This document shows, piece by piece, positions 18,238 through 28,376 of a stretch of 50,685 nucleotides of DNA; the first letter of the stretch is position 1, and each line of letters begins with the position of its first letter. The notes below the pieces were generated by a model that searched no databases, was not told the origin of the DNA, and saw only the letters and a program-made list of their open reading frames with translations. Origin of the DNA: Methylocystis suflitae. GTDB taxonomy: Bacteria; Pseudomonadota; Alphaproteobacteria; Rhizobiales; Beijerinckiaceae. A program made the position numbers and the translations under genes. The stretch lies in NCBI RefSeq assembly GCF_024448135.1, contig NZ_JAMRYX010000023.1, positions 1 through 50,685 on the forward strand, given 5' to 3'.

Positions 18238-18462
18238 GTGAACGACGCGCAGCCAAACCCATTCGACGACGAAAGCCTTACGTTTCTCGTTCTGGTCAAT
18301 TCCCAGGGCCAACACAGTTTGTGGCCGACGTTCGCCCCACAGCCCGCGGGCTGGCGACGGCTCTTTGGTCCGAGCGATCGGAACGACTGCGTAAAATTCG
18401 TCGATGAGCATTGGACCGACATGCGCCCGCAGTCGCTTCGTGACGTTTCTCGTCCGCGCTAA
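18238..18462 (+). CDS. MbtH-like NRPS accessory protein
   Basis: A 74-residue protein carrying the complete MbtH signature: N-P-F-D-D-E, the core L-V-N-S-Q-G-Q-H-S-L-W-P, P-A-G-W, and W-T-D-M-R-P-Q-S-L. MbtH proteins bind adenylation domains and are often needed for their solubility and activity. The start is GTG, 3 bases after the esterase stop, and the NRPS begins 44 bases downstream, as with YbdZ beside EntF. The partner is inferred to be one or both A domains of that NRPS. Confidence 0.95.
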   Translation: MNDAQPNPFDDESLTFLVLVNSQGQHSLWPTFAPQPAGWRRLFGPSDRNDCVKFVDEHWTDMRPQSLRDVSRPR

Positions 18463-18506
18463 CCGAATGACTTCCTAGTCAGCCTTTCTTTCGAGAGGAA
18501 CGACAA

Positions 18507-21500
18507 GTGCTTCTTGCTCCGCCTTTGCGACCATCCGTGCCGAGTGAGCTTCAACTCCCGCTCATTGCCGCGCAGCCGGGCATCTGGATGGGGGACCAAG
18601 TTTCCCCGACGCGAAACGCCTTCATCGTCGCGCAATACGTAGAGTTGAAGGGCGCCGTGGATGTCCAATCTTTCCGCCTGGCTATTCGCATGGGACTTTC
18701 CGAGGCCGATACAGTTCACGCCCGGTTTGTCGAGTCTGATGGCCGGCTCTCGCAAATCATTCCCCAACGCCGAAACGCCGAGGAGTCGCCTGATCCGGAG
18801 GTCGTTGACGTCAGCGGAGAACTCGATCCGGAGGCTGCAGCGCTTGCCTTCATGCACGTCGATCTGGCGGCGTATCTGTCATTGGATGGCGACGCGTTGC
18901 TCTATCGGCACGCGCTTATTCGTCTCGGCGAAACATCGAACGGCGAGCGCTGGTTCTGGTATCAGCGATACCACCATCTGATGGTCGACGGTTTCAGCTT
19001 TGCGGCCATCGCGCGGCGCATCGCTGAGATCTATACGGCGCTAAGGCGCCGAAAGCCTTTAGGGGATTCGCCTTTCACCTCCTTCGCCGAGGTAGTCGAA
19101 GAATACCAATCCTACGAGGGCTCGAAGGCGCAGGAAGCAGACCGATTTTTCTGGCAGGACCACGCTCAAAATCTGCCGACCCCGATCGCATTGTCGCAAC
19201 CGAGCGCGAAGACCCCGCAGGCCGGGGCTGTATCCTTGCCGCTGCGGCGAAGAATCTCGCTTCCGCCGGACGTTATGACGGCGTTCGAGGCGCAAGGCGC
19301 CGTGGTTCGCGTCTCCGGCGTCGAAATGGCGATGGCCGCCGTCTTTGCGTATCTGCATCGGATGAGCGGCGCGACGCGATTGACGGTCGGCATGCCCTTC
19401 ATGCGACGCATGGGATCCATTGCGCTCTTTGCCGCAGGTCCTGTCGTCAACGTCCTACCTGTGCAGCTGAGCATCGAACCCTCGATGTTACTGTCGGAGG
19501 CGGCGACAGCGCTCGCATTGGAATTGAAAGCGGTGCGGCGGCGCCAACGGTACGAAGCCGAACAGCTGCGGCGAGATCTTGGGTTGGTCGGTTCGGATCG
19601 ATCTCTCTACGGGCCGATGCTCAATCTCAAGATGTTCGATTATCGCCTCGATTTCGATGGCGTCGCGGGCGTAACGCATCAGCTGGCGTCGGGACCGGTC
19701 GAAGACATGGAAGTCGACCTTTATGTCGACGACGGAAGGTTGACGATTGATCTCGTTGGCAATTGCGATCGCTACGACAAGCAGGATCTGGAACTGCACG
19801 CGAAGAGGCTCGCCCGTCTCGTGGAGCGCCTCGCGGATGATCCCAAACTCGCGATCGGCGCGGCGCTGCTCCTGACCGAAGGCGAGCGCGCGCTGATCGC
19901 AGCGGCGAACGACACCGCGAAAGATGTTCCGCAGCTGACATTATGCGACATGCTCGCCGCCCAGGCGGCAAAGACGCCGGACGCTATAGCGCTCGTTGAT
20001 CCAGACCATACGCTGACCTACCGAGAGGTTCGCCGCCAGGTCTCTCGACTTGCGCAAATACTTGCAGATGCGGGGGTGGTCGCTGAGGATCATGTCGCGA
20101 TCGCGCTTCCCCGGACCGTTCACTTAAGTCTTGCGATCATGGCGGCGCTGGAGACGGGCGCCGCCTACTTGCCCCTCGACATAAATTATCCCGACGAGCG
20201 ACTCGCCTATATGGTCGAAGACGCAGCGCCGCGATTGATCATCACCAGTGAGAATCTGCGAAGCCGATTCGAAAGGATGGGGCGGGTGCTGATCCTCGAC
20301 GAGCTCACGCCCAACATCGAAGAACATTCGTTCGTGTCCAAGTCGGCGCTCACGCCCGATCATCCGGCCTATATCATCTACACGTCAGGCAGCACCGGGA
20401 AGCCGAAGGGCGTCGTTGTTTCTCACGGCGCGGTCGTTAATCTCCTGTGCTGGCTTCAAGACGAATATTCGCTCAGCGCCGATGATGTTGCTTTGCAGAA
20501 GACGCCCTGCAGCTTTGACGTCTCCGTCGGCGAGTTCTTCTGGCCCCTGACATGCGGCGCACGTCTCGTGATGGCGCCGGAAGACGTGGACCGCGATCCG
20601 GAATCCCTGCTTCAGGTTATCCGCGACTATCGGGTCACGACGATGAATTTCGTGCCGTCGCTGCTCGCCGCCTTTGTCGCCGGCGTTCGAGCGACGGCGA
20701 ACGCCGCGCGTGACGCTATGAGTCTGCGTGCGGTGTTTTGCATTGGCGAGGCGCTGTCGAAGGAACTCGCTGAAGCTTTTGAGAACCTGTTTCACGCCCC
20801 GCTTCATAATGTTTACGGACCGACCGAAGCGACGGTCGAGGTGACCTATCAACCTGCATTCGGACAAGCGCTCACCTCGGCGCGGGGACCGGGCGTGCCG
20901 ATCGGACGCCCCCTGTGGAACACGGGCTTGCGCATAATGGACGCGCGCTTGCGTCCTGCGCCGATCGGCGTCGCGGGCGATCTCTATCTGACGGGGGCGC
21001 AGCTTGCGCAAGGCTATTGGCGCCGCGCGTCGCTGACCGCTAGCCGGTTCGTCGCCGACCCGGAAACCAATGGCGCGCGCATGTATCGCACCGGCGATAT
21101 CGCGCGCTGGTTGCCAGACGGAACCGTCGACTATCTGGGTCGTAGCGACGATCAGCTCAAAATTCGCGGCCAGCGTATCGAACTCGGCGAAATTGAAAGC
21201 GCTCTGCGAGATCAGCCCGGCGTCGGGCAGGCGGCCGTCATCGCGCGCATTTTCGGCTGCGGGGATGTGTCGGCGCTTGCTGCTGATGCTCGACAACTCA
21301 TCGGCTATGTCACGCCGGCGATGGTCGGCGACGAAATCGACGGCGAAGCGCTGCGCGCGGCGCTGGGCGAGCGCCTTCCTGTCTATATGACGCCTGTTGC
21401 GATCGTGGTTTTGAAAGAATTTCCGCTGAGCGCCAACGGCAAGCTCGATCGGAAGGCTTTGCCCGATCCATCCGAGACGGTTCAATCAAAAAGTCGTCAG

Positions 21501-24500
21501 CCGCTCCCAGGACCCGAAGCGATGCTGGCCGAACTTATCGCTGGCGTCTTGCGCGTGGACAGCGTCGGCGCCGATGACGACTTTTTCTTTCTCGGCGGCG
21601 ACAGCATTTCCGCGATAGGTCTTTGCGCGGCGCTGCGTCGGCGCGGCGCTCTGTTGCGCCCCCGAGACATCTTCGAATGCCGAACCGTCGCTCGCATGGC
21701 CCAGGCGCTCGAGTCGCAGGCGCCCACGCCGTCAGTAGCAACTCTTGAGTCCAACGACATCAGCGAGGCGGAGCTAGATGCGCTGCGGGAGCGATACGGT
21801 CCAATCGCCGCCGTATTGCCTGCATTGCCGTTGCAAGAAGGACTGCTGTTCCATGCCCGGCTTGGCGATCAAGCCAGCCGCTACAATGCTATCTCCCGCT
21901 TTGATTTCGAAGGTCCGCTTGATGTCGAAAGACTCAAGGATGCGCTGGAGACGCTGCTGCGCCGTCACCCCCAGTTGGCGGCAGTCTTTGATGTGCAACA
22001 GGGCGCGGCGCTGCAAATCCTTCCGCTGCTCGACGAGGGTTCCAGTCTACGTCACTGGCCATGGAAGCGTTGCAGTCTCGACGCATGCGATCAAGTGCAG
22101 CAAGTCGCCGAACTCGATCGTCTCGAGCGGGCGGAGCTTGATCAGGATTTTCTTGGCGCCGAGGCGCAGGAGCGGATGATGGCGCAGGCGACGCTCGTGC
22201 GCCTTGCCGCCGACAGGCATGTTCTGCTCATCTGCTCGCATCATTTGATCGGCGACGGCTGGTCTTCAACGATCATGCTGCGAGAGCTGCTCGGCGCCTA
22301 TGCAGGTTATGCGCTGCCGGCTCTCACGCCGGATTATCCGACAGTCGTGCGTCGCCTCACGAGCCGCGATCCTGTCCCGGCGCGTCTCGCTTGGCGAGAG
22401 GCGCTGCAGGCCGTTGCGCCGACATTGCTGTTTGAAGACACAAAGCGCTTCGGAGCCATTCATGAGCTGCCGCTTCGTCTTCGGCCCGGACTCCTGGAAG
22501 AACTGGAGGCGTTGCGCCGCAGCCGCGGGCTGACGATCAACACGTTGATGCAAGGCGTTTGGGGCGCATTTCTTGCAACAATGACGGGTCGCAGCGACGT
22601 TGTGTTCGGGTCGCCAATGTCGGGCCGTTCCGAGGCGATCGAGGGCGTCGAAGCGCATATTGGACTTTTTACCAACACGCTGCCGGTGCGCTTGCGGCTG
22701 CGCCCGGACCAGCCGCTGCTCGAGCAGCTTGCCAATGTCCAGCAGCGGCAAATTCGCCTGCTGGAGCATGACGGCGTCGGCCTTGGCGAAATCCAGCGGC
22801 TGTGCGGCGTTTCCAACCTGTTCGACACATTGCTCGTGGTGGAGAATTATCCGGAAGACGCGAAGCTGTTCGCGGCGGACTTCGGCGGTCTGCGATGCGT
22901 CGGCGCCCGCAACCGCGGTTATACGCATTATCCCTTGACGCTGATGGCTTTGCCGGGCCGCGAACTGGAGCTGCGGCTCGAATATCGCGAAGGCGTCAAG
23001 GAGCCGGAGAACATTGCCCGCCGTGTGACGAGACTGCTGGAGCAGATCGTCGACCGACCCGACGCGCCGCTCTCTGCGATGGATGTTTTGCTGCCCGAGG
23101 AGCGAGATCTGCTCACGCGCGTCAACACGACGAAGGTGGCGAATCATCCGAGCACTCTATGTGAGCTGCTGGCGGACCAGGCGCAGTGCACGCCGGACGC
23201 TATAGCGCTGGTCGACGCCGCTTATGCGCTGTCCTACCGCGAGGTTCGGCGGCAAGTGACGGCGCTCGCGCGCAACTTCGCGGCTGCCGGCGTCACCACC
23301 GGCGACATCGTCGCGATTGCGCTGCCGCGTTCAGTGCGACTCGTCATCGCGCTGATGGCCGCGCAAGAAGCGGGCGCCGCCTATTTGCCGCTCGACACCA
23401 GCTATCCGGAAGAACGTCTTGCGTACATGGTGCAGGACGCCCGACCGCGCCTCATCGTCACGACGCAGGATTTGGAGAAGCGCTTCGAGCAATTGGCCGC
23501 ATTGCTCATCTATGATGAACTGTTGGATGGTCAAAGCGAAGACAGCTTAAAGAGCGTCATTCGCCCAAGCCCCGACGATGCAGCCTATGTCATCTATACC
23601 TCCGGCTCGACAGGGCGCCCCAAGGGCGTGACGGTCTCTCACAAAGCGATCGTTAATCGTTTGCGCTGGATGCAGCACGAGTACCGATTGAGTGCTGACG
23701 ACGTCATTTTGCAGAAGACCCCAAGCAGCTTCGATGTTTCAGTATGGGAGTTCTTTTGGCCGCTGATTACGGGCGCGCGTCTCGTCGTCGCGCCGCCCGA
23801 AGCGCATCGCGATCCACGCGAGTTGCTTCGGCTCATTCAGGACCACCGGGTCAGCGTGATCCATTTCGTTCCATCAATGCTCGCGACCTTCGTCGCGACG
23901 GCCAAATCTCAGTCCGGCCATGCAGCGGACTCCAGCAGTTTGCGTCTCGTCTTCTGCAGCGGCGAAGCCCTGTCAAACGGATTGGTTCAGTCCTATGAGA
24001 CGCTGTTCGGCGCGCCGCTGCATAATCTCTACGGTCCGACAGAGGCGGCTGTCGACGTCACCTTTCAACAGGCCTGCGGAGTCGGCGCAGACGACGCTGC
24101 TGAGGCGGCCAGCGTTCCCATCGGCAAGCCTGTGTGGAACACAGGCTTGCGGGTTCTCGACGGCTGGCTGCGGCCGACGCCGGTCGGAGTCGCCGGCGAA
24201 CTTTATCTTTCGGGCGTTCAACTCGCCGATGGTTACCTCGGCCGCCCGTCGCTCACGGCCAGTCGTTTCGTCGCCGATCCTTTTGCGGACGGCGAGAGAA
24301 TGTATCGCACAGGCGATATCGTCCGCTGGCTTGCGAACGGAACCGTCGAATATCTTGGTCGAGGCGACGACCAGATCAAGATTCGGGGCCAGCGGATCGA
24401 ACTCGGTGAAATCGAAAGCGTGCTGCTGGAGCAGCCCGGCGTCGCGCAGGCCGTAGTCATAGCAAGAGCGACGGGCGAACGAGTCGGCGGCGGCGCCGAT

Positions 24501-25706
24501 GAGCGTCAGTTGATCGGCTATGTCATTCCAACAAAGGATGCGGAACTCGACGGCGAATCGTTGCGTAGCGGGCTGTCGCGTCGTCTTCCCGGCCATATGA
24601 CTCCGACGGCTGTCGTCTGCCTGAAGGAATTTCCGCTGAACGCCAGCGGCAAATTGGACAGGAAGGCGCTGCCAGCGCCTGGAAATGTGGTTCAACGCCG
24701 AGGCCGCAAGCCGCTCCCGGGTATTGAAACGACTCTTTCAGAAATATTTGCGCGCGTTCTCGGAGTCGACGAGGTCAACGCCGACGACGACTTCTTCGCG
24801 CTTGGCGGACATTCTTTGCTCGCCATGCAACTCGCCGCGGAGTTGGAGACGGAATTCAAGACGCCCGTCTCCGTCGGCGAAGTCATCGTCAGTTCGAGCG
24901 TCGAGCGGCTTGCGCGCGCGCTCTTCGACGAACAGGCGGGCGAAGAGCGCAAGGCCGGCTTCGGCGAAGTGCTGCATCTGCGCTCGGGCGCGGAAGCGCC
25001 GCTGTTCTGCATCCATCCCGCGTCAGGCTTTTCGTGGCAGTTCAGCGTCCTCACCCGCTATCTCCAAAGCGACTGCCCGGTGATTGGACTCCAGTCGCCG
25101 CGCCCCAATGGCGTTATCGCGATCTGTGATTCAATGGATGAGGTTTGCCGGAGACATCTGGAGACGATCCGAAAAATTCAGCCTCGCGGGCCTTATCGGC
25201 TGCTCGGCTATTCGCTCGGCGGCGTGGTGGCGCAGGCCATCGCTGCGCGCCTGGTTGAAGAAGGCGATGTGGTCGACTTTCTCGGATTGCTCGACACCTA
25301 TCCGCCAGAAATTCAAGATTGGAGCAGGCCTCCGACGGCGGACGAAGAGCGAGAGATCGAGAAGGAGCGCGCGCTGTTCATGAACGCCTCCAAGGATGCT
25401 CTCGACTCGGCCTTGGCGAAGGAGAAGGCCGAGATGTTCGGCAATATCATGCGGAACTACGAAGATTCAGTGCGTCTACTCTCCACTGCGAAGACGGCGC
25501 GCTATCCCGGTGCGGCAACGCTATTCGTAGCGACGCGGACCTTGCCGCCGGGAATGGACGTCCAGGAGACCTGGCGTCCCTATGTGGGCCAGCTCAACGT
25601 CGTCGACCTGGACTGCGCCCACACGGACATTGTCTCTCCGCGCTCCTTGCAGGCTTTGGGACCGATCCTCAATGGCTTGCTGCGCGACACAGAGGCGAGG
25701 AGCTAG
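18507..25706 (+). CDS. Two-module siderophore NRPS, C-A-T-C-A-T-TE
   Basis: A 2399-residue peptide synthetase. C1 (1-450) begins EntF-like (L-P-L-I-A-A-Q-P-G-I-W-M) with HHLMVDG near 156, as expected for accepting the DHB aryl carrier. A1 (about 478-985) has YTSGSTGKPKG near 625 and pocket residues D-V-G-N-F-I-V-V-E. T1 has its Ser in LGGDSI near 1030. C2 (about 1090-1530) has HHLIGDG near 1245. A2 (about 1550-2060) has pocket D-V-W-H-F-S-L-V-D, identical to EntF serine. T2 has LGGHSLL near 2100. The TE (about 2150-2399) has GYSLGG near 2235 and a late H-T-D, closely like EntF. No epimerase domain is present. GTG start with GAGAGGAA upstream. The architecture matches DhbF/TnbF rather than EntF (one module). 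The first amino acid is unresolved; a cationic residue is the leading guess. Confidence 0.95.
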   Translation: MLLAPPLRPSVPSELQLPLIAAQPGIWMGDQVSPTRNAFIVAQYVELKGAVDVQSFRLAIRMGLSEADTVHARFVESDGRLSQIIPQRRNAEESPDPEVVDVSGELDPEAAALAFMHVDLAAYLSLDGDALLYRHALIRLGETSNGERWFWYQRYHHLMVDGFSFAAIARRIAEIYTALRRRKPLGDSPFTSFAEVVEEYQSYEGSKAQEADRFFWQDHAQNLPTPIALSQPSAKTPQAGAVSLPLRRRISLPPDVMTAFEAQGAVVRVSGVEMAMAAVFAYLHRMSGATRLTVGMPFMRRMGSIALFAAGPVVNVLPVQLSIEPSMLLSEAATALALELKAVRRRQRYEAEQLRRDLGLVGSDRSLYGPMLNLKMFDYRLDFDGVAGVTHQLASGPVEDMEVDLYVDDGRLTIDLVGNCDRYDKQDLELHAKRLARLVERLADDPKLAIGAALLLTEGERALIAAANDTAKDVPQLTLCDMLAAQAAKTPDAIALVDPDHTLTYREVRRQVSRLAQILADAGVVAEDHVAIALPRTVHLSLAIMAALETGAAYLPLDINYPDERLAYMVEDAAPRLIITSENLRSRFERMGRVLILDELTPNIEEHSFVSKSALTPDHPAYIIYTSGSTGKPKGVVVSHGAVVNLLCWLQDEYSLSADDVALQKTPCSFDVSVGEFFWPLTCGARLVMAPEDVDRDPESLLQVIRDYRVTTMNFVPSLLAAFVAGVRATANAARDAMSLRAVFCIGEALSKELAEAFENLFHAPLHNVYGPTEATVEVTYQPAFGQALTSARGPGVPIGRPLWNTGLRIMDARLRPAPIGVAGDLYLTGAQLAQGYWRRASLTASRFVADPETNGARMYRTGDIARWLPDGTVDYLGRSDDQLKIRGQRIELGEIESALRDQPGVGQAAVIARIFGCGDVSALAADARQLIGYVTPAMVGDEIDGEALRAALGERLPVYMTPVAIVVLKEFPLSANGKLDRKALPDPSETVQSKSRQPLPGPEAMLAELIAGVLRVDSVGADDDFFFLGGDSISAIGLCAALRRRGALLRPRDIFECRTVARMAQALESQAPTPSVATLESNDISEAELDALRERYGPIAAVLPALPLQEGLLFHARLGDQASRYNAISRFDFEGPLDVERLKDALETLLRRHPQLAAVFDVQQGAALQILPLLDEGSSLRHWPWKRCSLDACDQVQQVAELDRLERAELDQDFLGAEAQERMMAQATLVRLAADRHVLLICSHHLIGDGWSSTIMLRELLGAYAGYALPALTPDYPTVVRRLTSRDPVPARLAWREALQAVAPTLLFEDTKRFGAIHELPLRLRPGLLEELEALRRSRGLTINTLMQGVWGAFLATMTGRSDVVFGSPMSGRSEAIEGVEAHIGLFTNTLPVRLRLRPDQPLLEQLANVQQRQIRLLEHDGVGLGEIQRLCGVSNLFDTLLVVENYPEDAKLFAADFGGLRCVGARNRGYTHYPLTLMALPGRELELRLEYREGVKEPENIARRVTRLLEQIVDRPDAPLSAMDVLLPEERDLLTRVNTTKVANHPSTLCELLADQAQCTPDAIALVDAAYALSYREVRRQVTALARNFAAAGVTTGDIVAIALPRSVRLVIALMAAQEAGAAYLPLDTSYPEERLAYMVQDARPRLIVTTQDLEKRFEQLAALLIYDELLDGQSEDSLKSVIRPSPDDAAYVIYTSGSTGRPKGVTVSHKAIVNRLRWMQHEYRLSADDVILQKTPSSFDVSVWEFFWPLITGARLVVAPPEAHRDPRELLRLIQDHRVSVIHFVPSMLATFVATAKSQSGHAADSSSLRLVFCSGEALSNGLVQSYETLFGAPLHNLYGPTEAAVDVTFQQACGVGADDAAEAASVPIGKPVWNTGLRVLDGWLRPTPVGVAGELYLSGVQLADGYLGRPSLTASRFVADPFADGERMYRTGDIVRWLANGTVEYLGRGDDQIKIRGQRIELGEIESVLLEQPGVAQAVVIARATGERVGGGADERQLIGYVIPTKDAELDGESLRSGLSRRLPGHMTPTAVVCLKEFPLNASGKLDRKALPAPGNVVQRRGRKPLPGIETTLSEIFARVLGVDEVNADDDFFALGGHSLLAMQLAAELETEFKTPVSVGEVIVSSSVERLARALFDEQAGEERKAGFGEVLHLRSGAEAPLFCIHPASGFSWQFSVLTRYLQSDCPVIGLQSPRPNGVIAICDSMDEVCRRHLETIRKIQPRGPYRLLGYSLGGVVAQAIAARLVEEGDVVDFLGLLDTYPPEIQDWSRPPTADEEREIEKERALFMNASKDALDSALAKEKAEMFGNIMRNYEDSVRLLSTAKTARYPGAATLFVATRTLPPGMDVQETWRPYVGQLNVVDLDCAHTDIVSPRSLQALGPILNGLLRDTEARS

Positions 25707-25708
25707 GG

Positions 25709-27124
25709 GTGGATACTCAGCGCTCCCCAAAGGCGTCGCAAGCGACGCGCAACGAAGACCGCGCCGTGTCGTCGGATTCCTCTTCTGATCCGGCCGGCGC
25801 CGCCGCCAAGAATATCGCCAAGAACAAATCTACTTTCCTGTTGGACCTTAGCCTGCTGCGCGACAATGCAGCGTTTCGCACCGTCGTCATCGCTCGAACC
25901 CTGTCGGTGTTTTCGCTGGGCATGCTGACTGTCGCGGTTCCAGTTCAAATCCAGGAATTGACCGGCTCCCCCATGCAAGTCGGAATAGCCATGGCGCTCG
26001 GCGGCGGCGGCGCCTTCGCCGGGCTGTTGGCGGGCGGAGTGCTCGCTGACCGATGGGATCGACGCAAGCTCATCCTCTTTGCGCGATCCGTGTGCGGCCT
26101 CGGCTTCGCGGCGCTCGCCGTCAATGGCTTCAGCTCGTCGCCTTCAGTGCTGGCGATCTATGCGTTGGCGCTGTGGGACGGATTTTTCTCAGCACTGGGC
26201 GTTACAGCGTTGCTCGCCGCAACGCCCTTTCTCGTCGGCCGCGAAAATCTTGGCGCCGCCGGCCAGTTCAACATGCTGACGGTTCGCATGGGCGGAATTC
26301 TCTCTCCGGCGCTCGGCGGGATGGTGATCGCGTCTTTCGGCGTCGGTTGGAATTACCTCGCAGCCGCGATCGGCGCGCTGCTGACCGTCGCCCAGCTCAT
26401 GCGGCTTCCGCCGATGCCTCCCGCCAGACGCGAACCGCAGCACCCGCTGCGCGCGCTAGGCGCGGGCATAGGCTATCTTTTCGTCAACAGGCTTGTCGGC
26501 GCCGTCGTGGCGGTGGGCGCGCTTGTTAGTCTCGGCGGCGGCGTTCGCATTCTTCTGCCGGCGCTTGCCGAGGACCTATACCGCGTCGGCCCGTCGGCGG
26601 TGGGAATGATGTATGCCGCTGCGCCGCTTGGCGCGACGGTGGCCGCCTTAACGGGCGGTTGGCTCGGCGGCTTTGCTCGTTCCGGAGCGCTACTGCTCGC
26701 GAGCGGCGCGGCAGCTTTCGTCACGCTCGGCTCGCTCGGATTGATCAGCGATCCTGTCGTCGCTTTCGTGGCTCTCGCCGGCTTTGGCTATTTGAGCTCG
26801 ATCGCCTCGCTTCTGCAGTTCACTCTCGTCCAACGCCACACGCCGGAACATTTGTTGGGCCGAGTCAATGGTCTATGGGCCGCCCAGGCGGTCACCGGCG
26901 ACGCTTTGGGCGCGCTTGCGCTTGGCGGCGTCAGTCGCGTTTTTCCGCTGACGTCAGCCATTCTCATTTTCAGCCTTGTCGCGCTTCTTTCAAGCGGGGT
27001 GATGGCGATTGGATTTCGTTCGCTTCGTTTCGCCTCGTCAAAGGAGAGCGAGGATTTGCCCTCGACCGCCGCCGACAAGAGCGAACGGCCGCAGCCTCAA
27101 CTCTTGAAGAGCGAGAAGGCTTGA
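25709..27124 (+). CDS. entS: MFS siderophore exporter (EntS-like)
   Basis: A 471-residue inner-membrane transporter. After a hydrophilic tail of about 45 residues come twelve helices, with the MFS loop motif GGVLADRWDRRK after helix 2 and sequence characteristic of the EntS/enterobactin exporter group (V-P-V-Q-I-Q-E-L-T-G-S). It is inferred to export the finished catecholate siderophore across the inner membrane. The GTG start at 25709, two bases after the NRPS stop, is chosen because of GAGGCGAGGAG just upstream; the frame is open 390 bases further, but that lies inside the NRPS gene. Confidence 0.88.
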   Translation: MDTQRSPKASQATRNEDRAVSSDSSSDPAGAAAKNIAKNKSTFLLDLSLLRDNAAFRTVVIARTLSVFSLGMLTVAVPVQIQELTGSPMQVGIAMALGGGGAFAGLLAGGVLADRWDRRKLILFARSVCGLGFAALAVNGFSSSPSVLAIYALALWDGFFSALGVTALLAATPFLVGRENLGAAGQFNMLTVRMGGILSPALGGMVIASFGVGWNYLAAAIGALLTVAQLMRLPPMPPARREPQHPLRALGAGIGYLFVNRLVGAVVAVGALVSLGGGVRILLPALAEDLYRVGPSAVGMMYAAAPLGATVAALTGGWLGGFARSGALLLASGAAAFVTLGSLGLISDPVVAFVALAGFGYLSSIASLLQFTLVQRHTPEHLLGRVNGLWAAQAVTGDALGALALGGVSRVFPLTSAILIFSLVALLSSGVMAIGFRSLRFASSKESEDLPSTAADKSERPQPQLLKSEKA

Positions 27125-27185
27125 TGCGCAGGCCGCGCATGTAACGCCCTTGATGAAGAGATTCGATAGCAAAAGAGGTGCGACA

Positions 27186-28376
27186 ATGAACGCGGTTAGT
27201 CTTCCTCCATCAAGTTCAACCATTGAAGCGAACCCCACCTTTTTGTTCACATCGCCACACCGCAGCATCAAAGCGTACGGCGTCGCCGAGAAAATTTGTC
27301 TTTCGGCGTGCGGCGCGGCGCATTCGGATAGTTTCCTGCAGACGGCCGTGCAGGGCGCCATCAATCGGGCGCGGCAGGCCGGACAGGCGAATCCCATCGT
27401 CGCGGGCGCCATTCCCTTCGACATACGGCAGCCCTGCTCATTGTTCGTGCCAATGAGCTATACGGCTTTCGCGAGAGAATCGTTGATGGTCGAAGAGCGA
27501 CGCTCGGAGCGCGCGCCCACGGTGCTCGGCATGCGCAGCCTCCCCGACAAGGACGCATTCAAAGACGCCGTCACGCGCGCGATCACAAGCTTTCGCGCCG
27601 GGAAAATGTCGAAAGCGGTTCTATCCCGCATCCTCGAGATCGAACTCGCGCAACCGGTCGACGTCGCAGAGATCTTGAACGCCTTGGTGAAGCAAAATCC
27701 CAGCGGCTATCATTTCAAGGCGCCTTTGAGCGATGGCGCGATATTGCTTGGCGCAAGTCCAGAGCTCCTGATCCGAAAGGACGGAGCCGCCATTCGTTCT
27801 AATCCCTTAGCCGGTTCGGCCAAACGCAGATCCGACCCGGACGAGGATCAGCTGGCGAGCCGCACGTTGTTGCAGTCGAACAAAGACAATTTCGAGCACA
27901 GGCTCGTGGTGGAGGAAATACAGGAAGCGCTGGAGCCCGTATGCAAAGCTCTAACGACCCCCACTGAGCCAGCGCTCATGAACACGTCGACGATGTGGCA
28001 TCTCTCGACATTGATCACCGGCGAACTGGCGAACCAACACACGTCGGCGCTTCAACTTGCCTGTCGGCTGCACCCGACGCCTGCGGTCTGCGGCTATCCA
28101 ACCGCTGAGTCGCGGTCGCTGATTAGCGCTCTGGAGCCATTCGACCGCGGGGTTTTTAGCGGCGCCGTCGGATGGTGCGATTCAGAGGGCGATGGCGAAT
28201 GGGCGGTGGCGATAAGGTGCGGAACGGTTCACGACAAAGCGATTCGACTCTTTGCCGGCGCCGGCATCGTCGAAGCGTCTGATCCGGAATCGGAATGGGC
28301 GGAAACGGAAGCCAAGCTCGGCACGATGCTGCGCGCCTTCGGAATAGAAACCGGGGAGCGCCCTGCATGCCGATAG
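27186..28376 (+). CDS. entC: Isochorismate synthase
   Basis: A 396-residue enzyme of the chorismate-binding family that converts chorismate to isochorismate, the first committed step of DHB synthesis. Visible family features are S-K-A-V-L-S-R in the first conserved strand, S-P-E-L-L-I-R near the centre, N-P-L-A-G-S-A-K-R, and the C-terminal block [11 protein letters not shown] with G-V-F-S-G-A-V-G-W and I-R-C-G / A-G-A-G-I-V, including the Mg-binding Glu residues. The ATG at 27186 is preferred over a GTG/ATG at 27150 because of AGAGGT upstream. It overlaps the EntE gene by 10 bases. Confidence 0.94.
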   Translation: MNAVSLPPSSSTIEANPTFLFTSPHRSIKAYGVAEKICLSACGAAHSDSFLQTAVQGAINRARQAGQANPIVAGAIPFDIRQPCSLFVPMSYTAFARESLMVEERRSERAPTVLGMRSLPDKDAFKDAVTRAITSFRAGKMSKAVLSRILEIELAQPVDVAEILNALVKQNPSGYHFKAPLSDGAILLGASPELLIRKDGAAIRSNPLAGSAKRRSDPDEDQLASRTLLQSNKDNFEHRLVVEEIQEALEPVCKALTTPTEPALMNTSTMWHLSTLITGELANQHTSALQLACRLHPTPAVCGYPTAESRSLISALEPFDRGVFSGAVGWCDSEGDGEWAVAIRCGTVHDKAIRLFAGAGIVEASDPESEWAETEAKLGTMLRAFGIETGERPACR

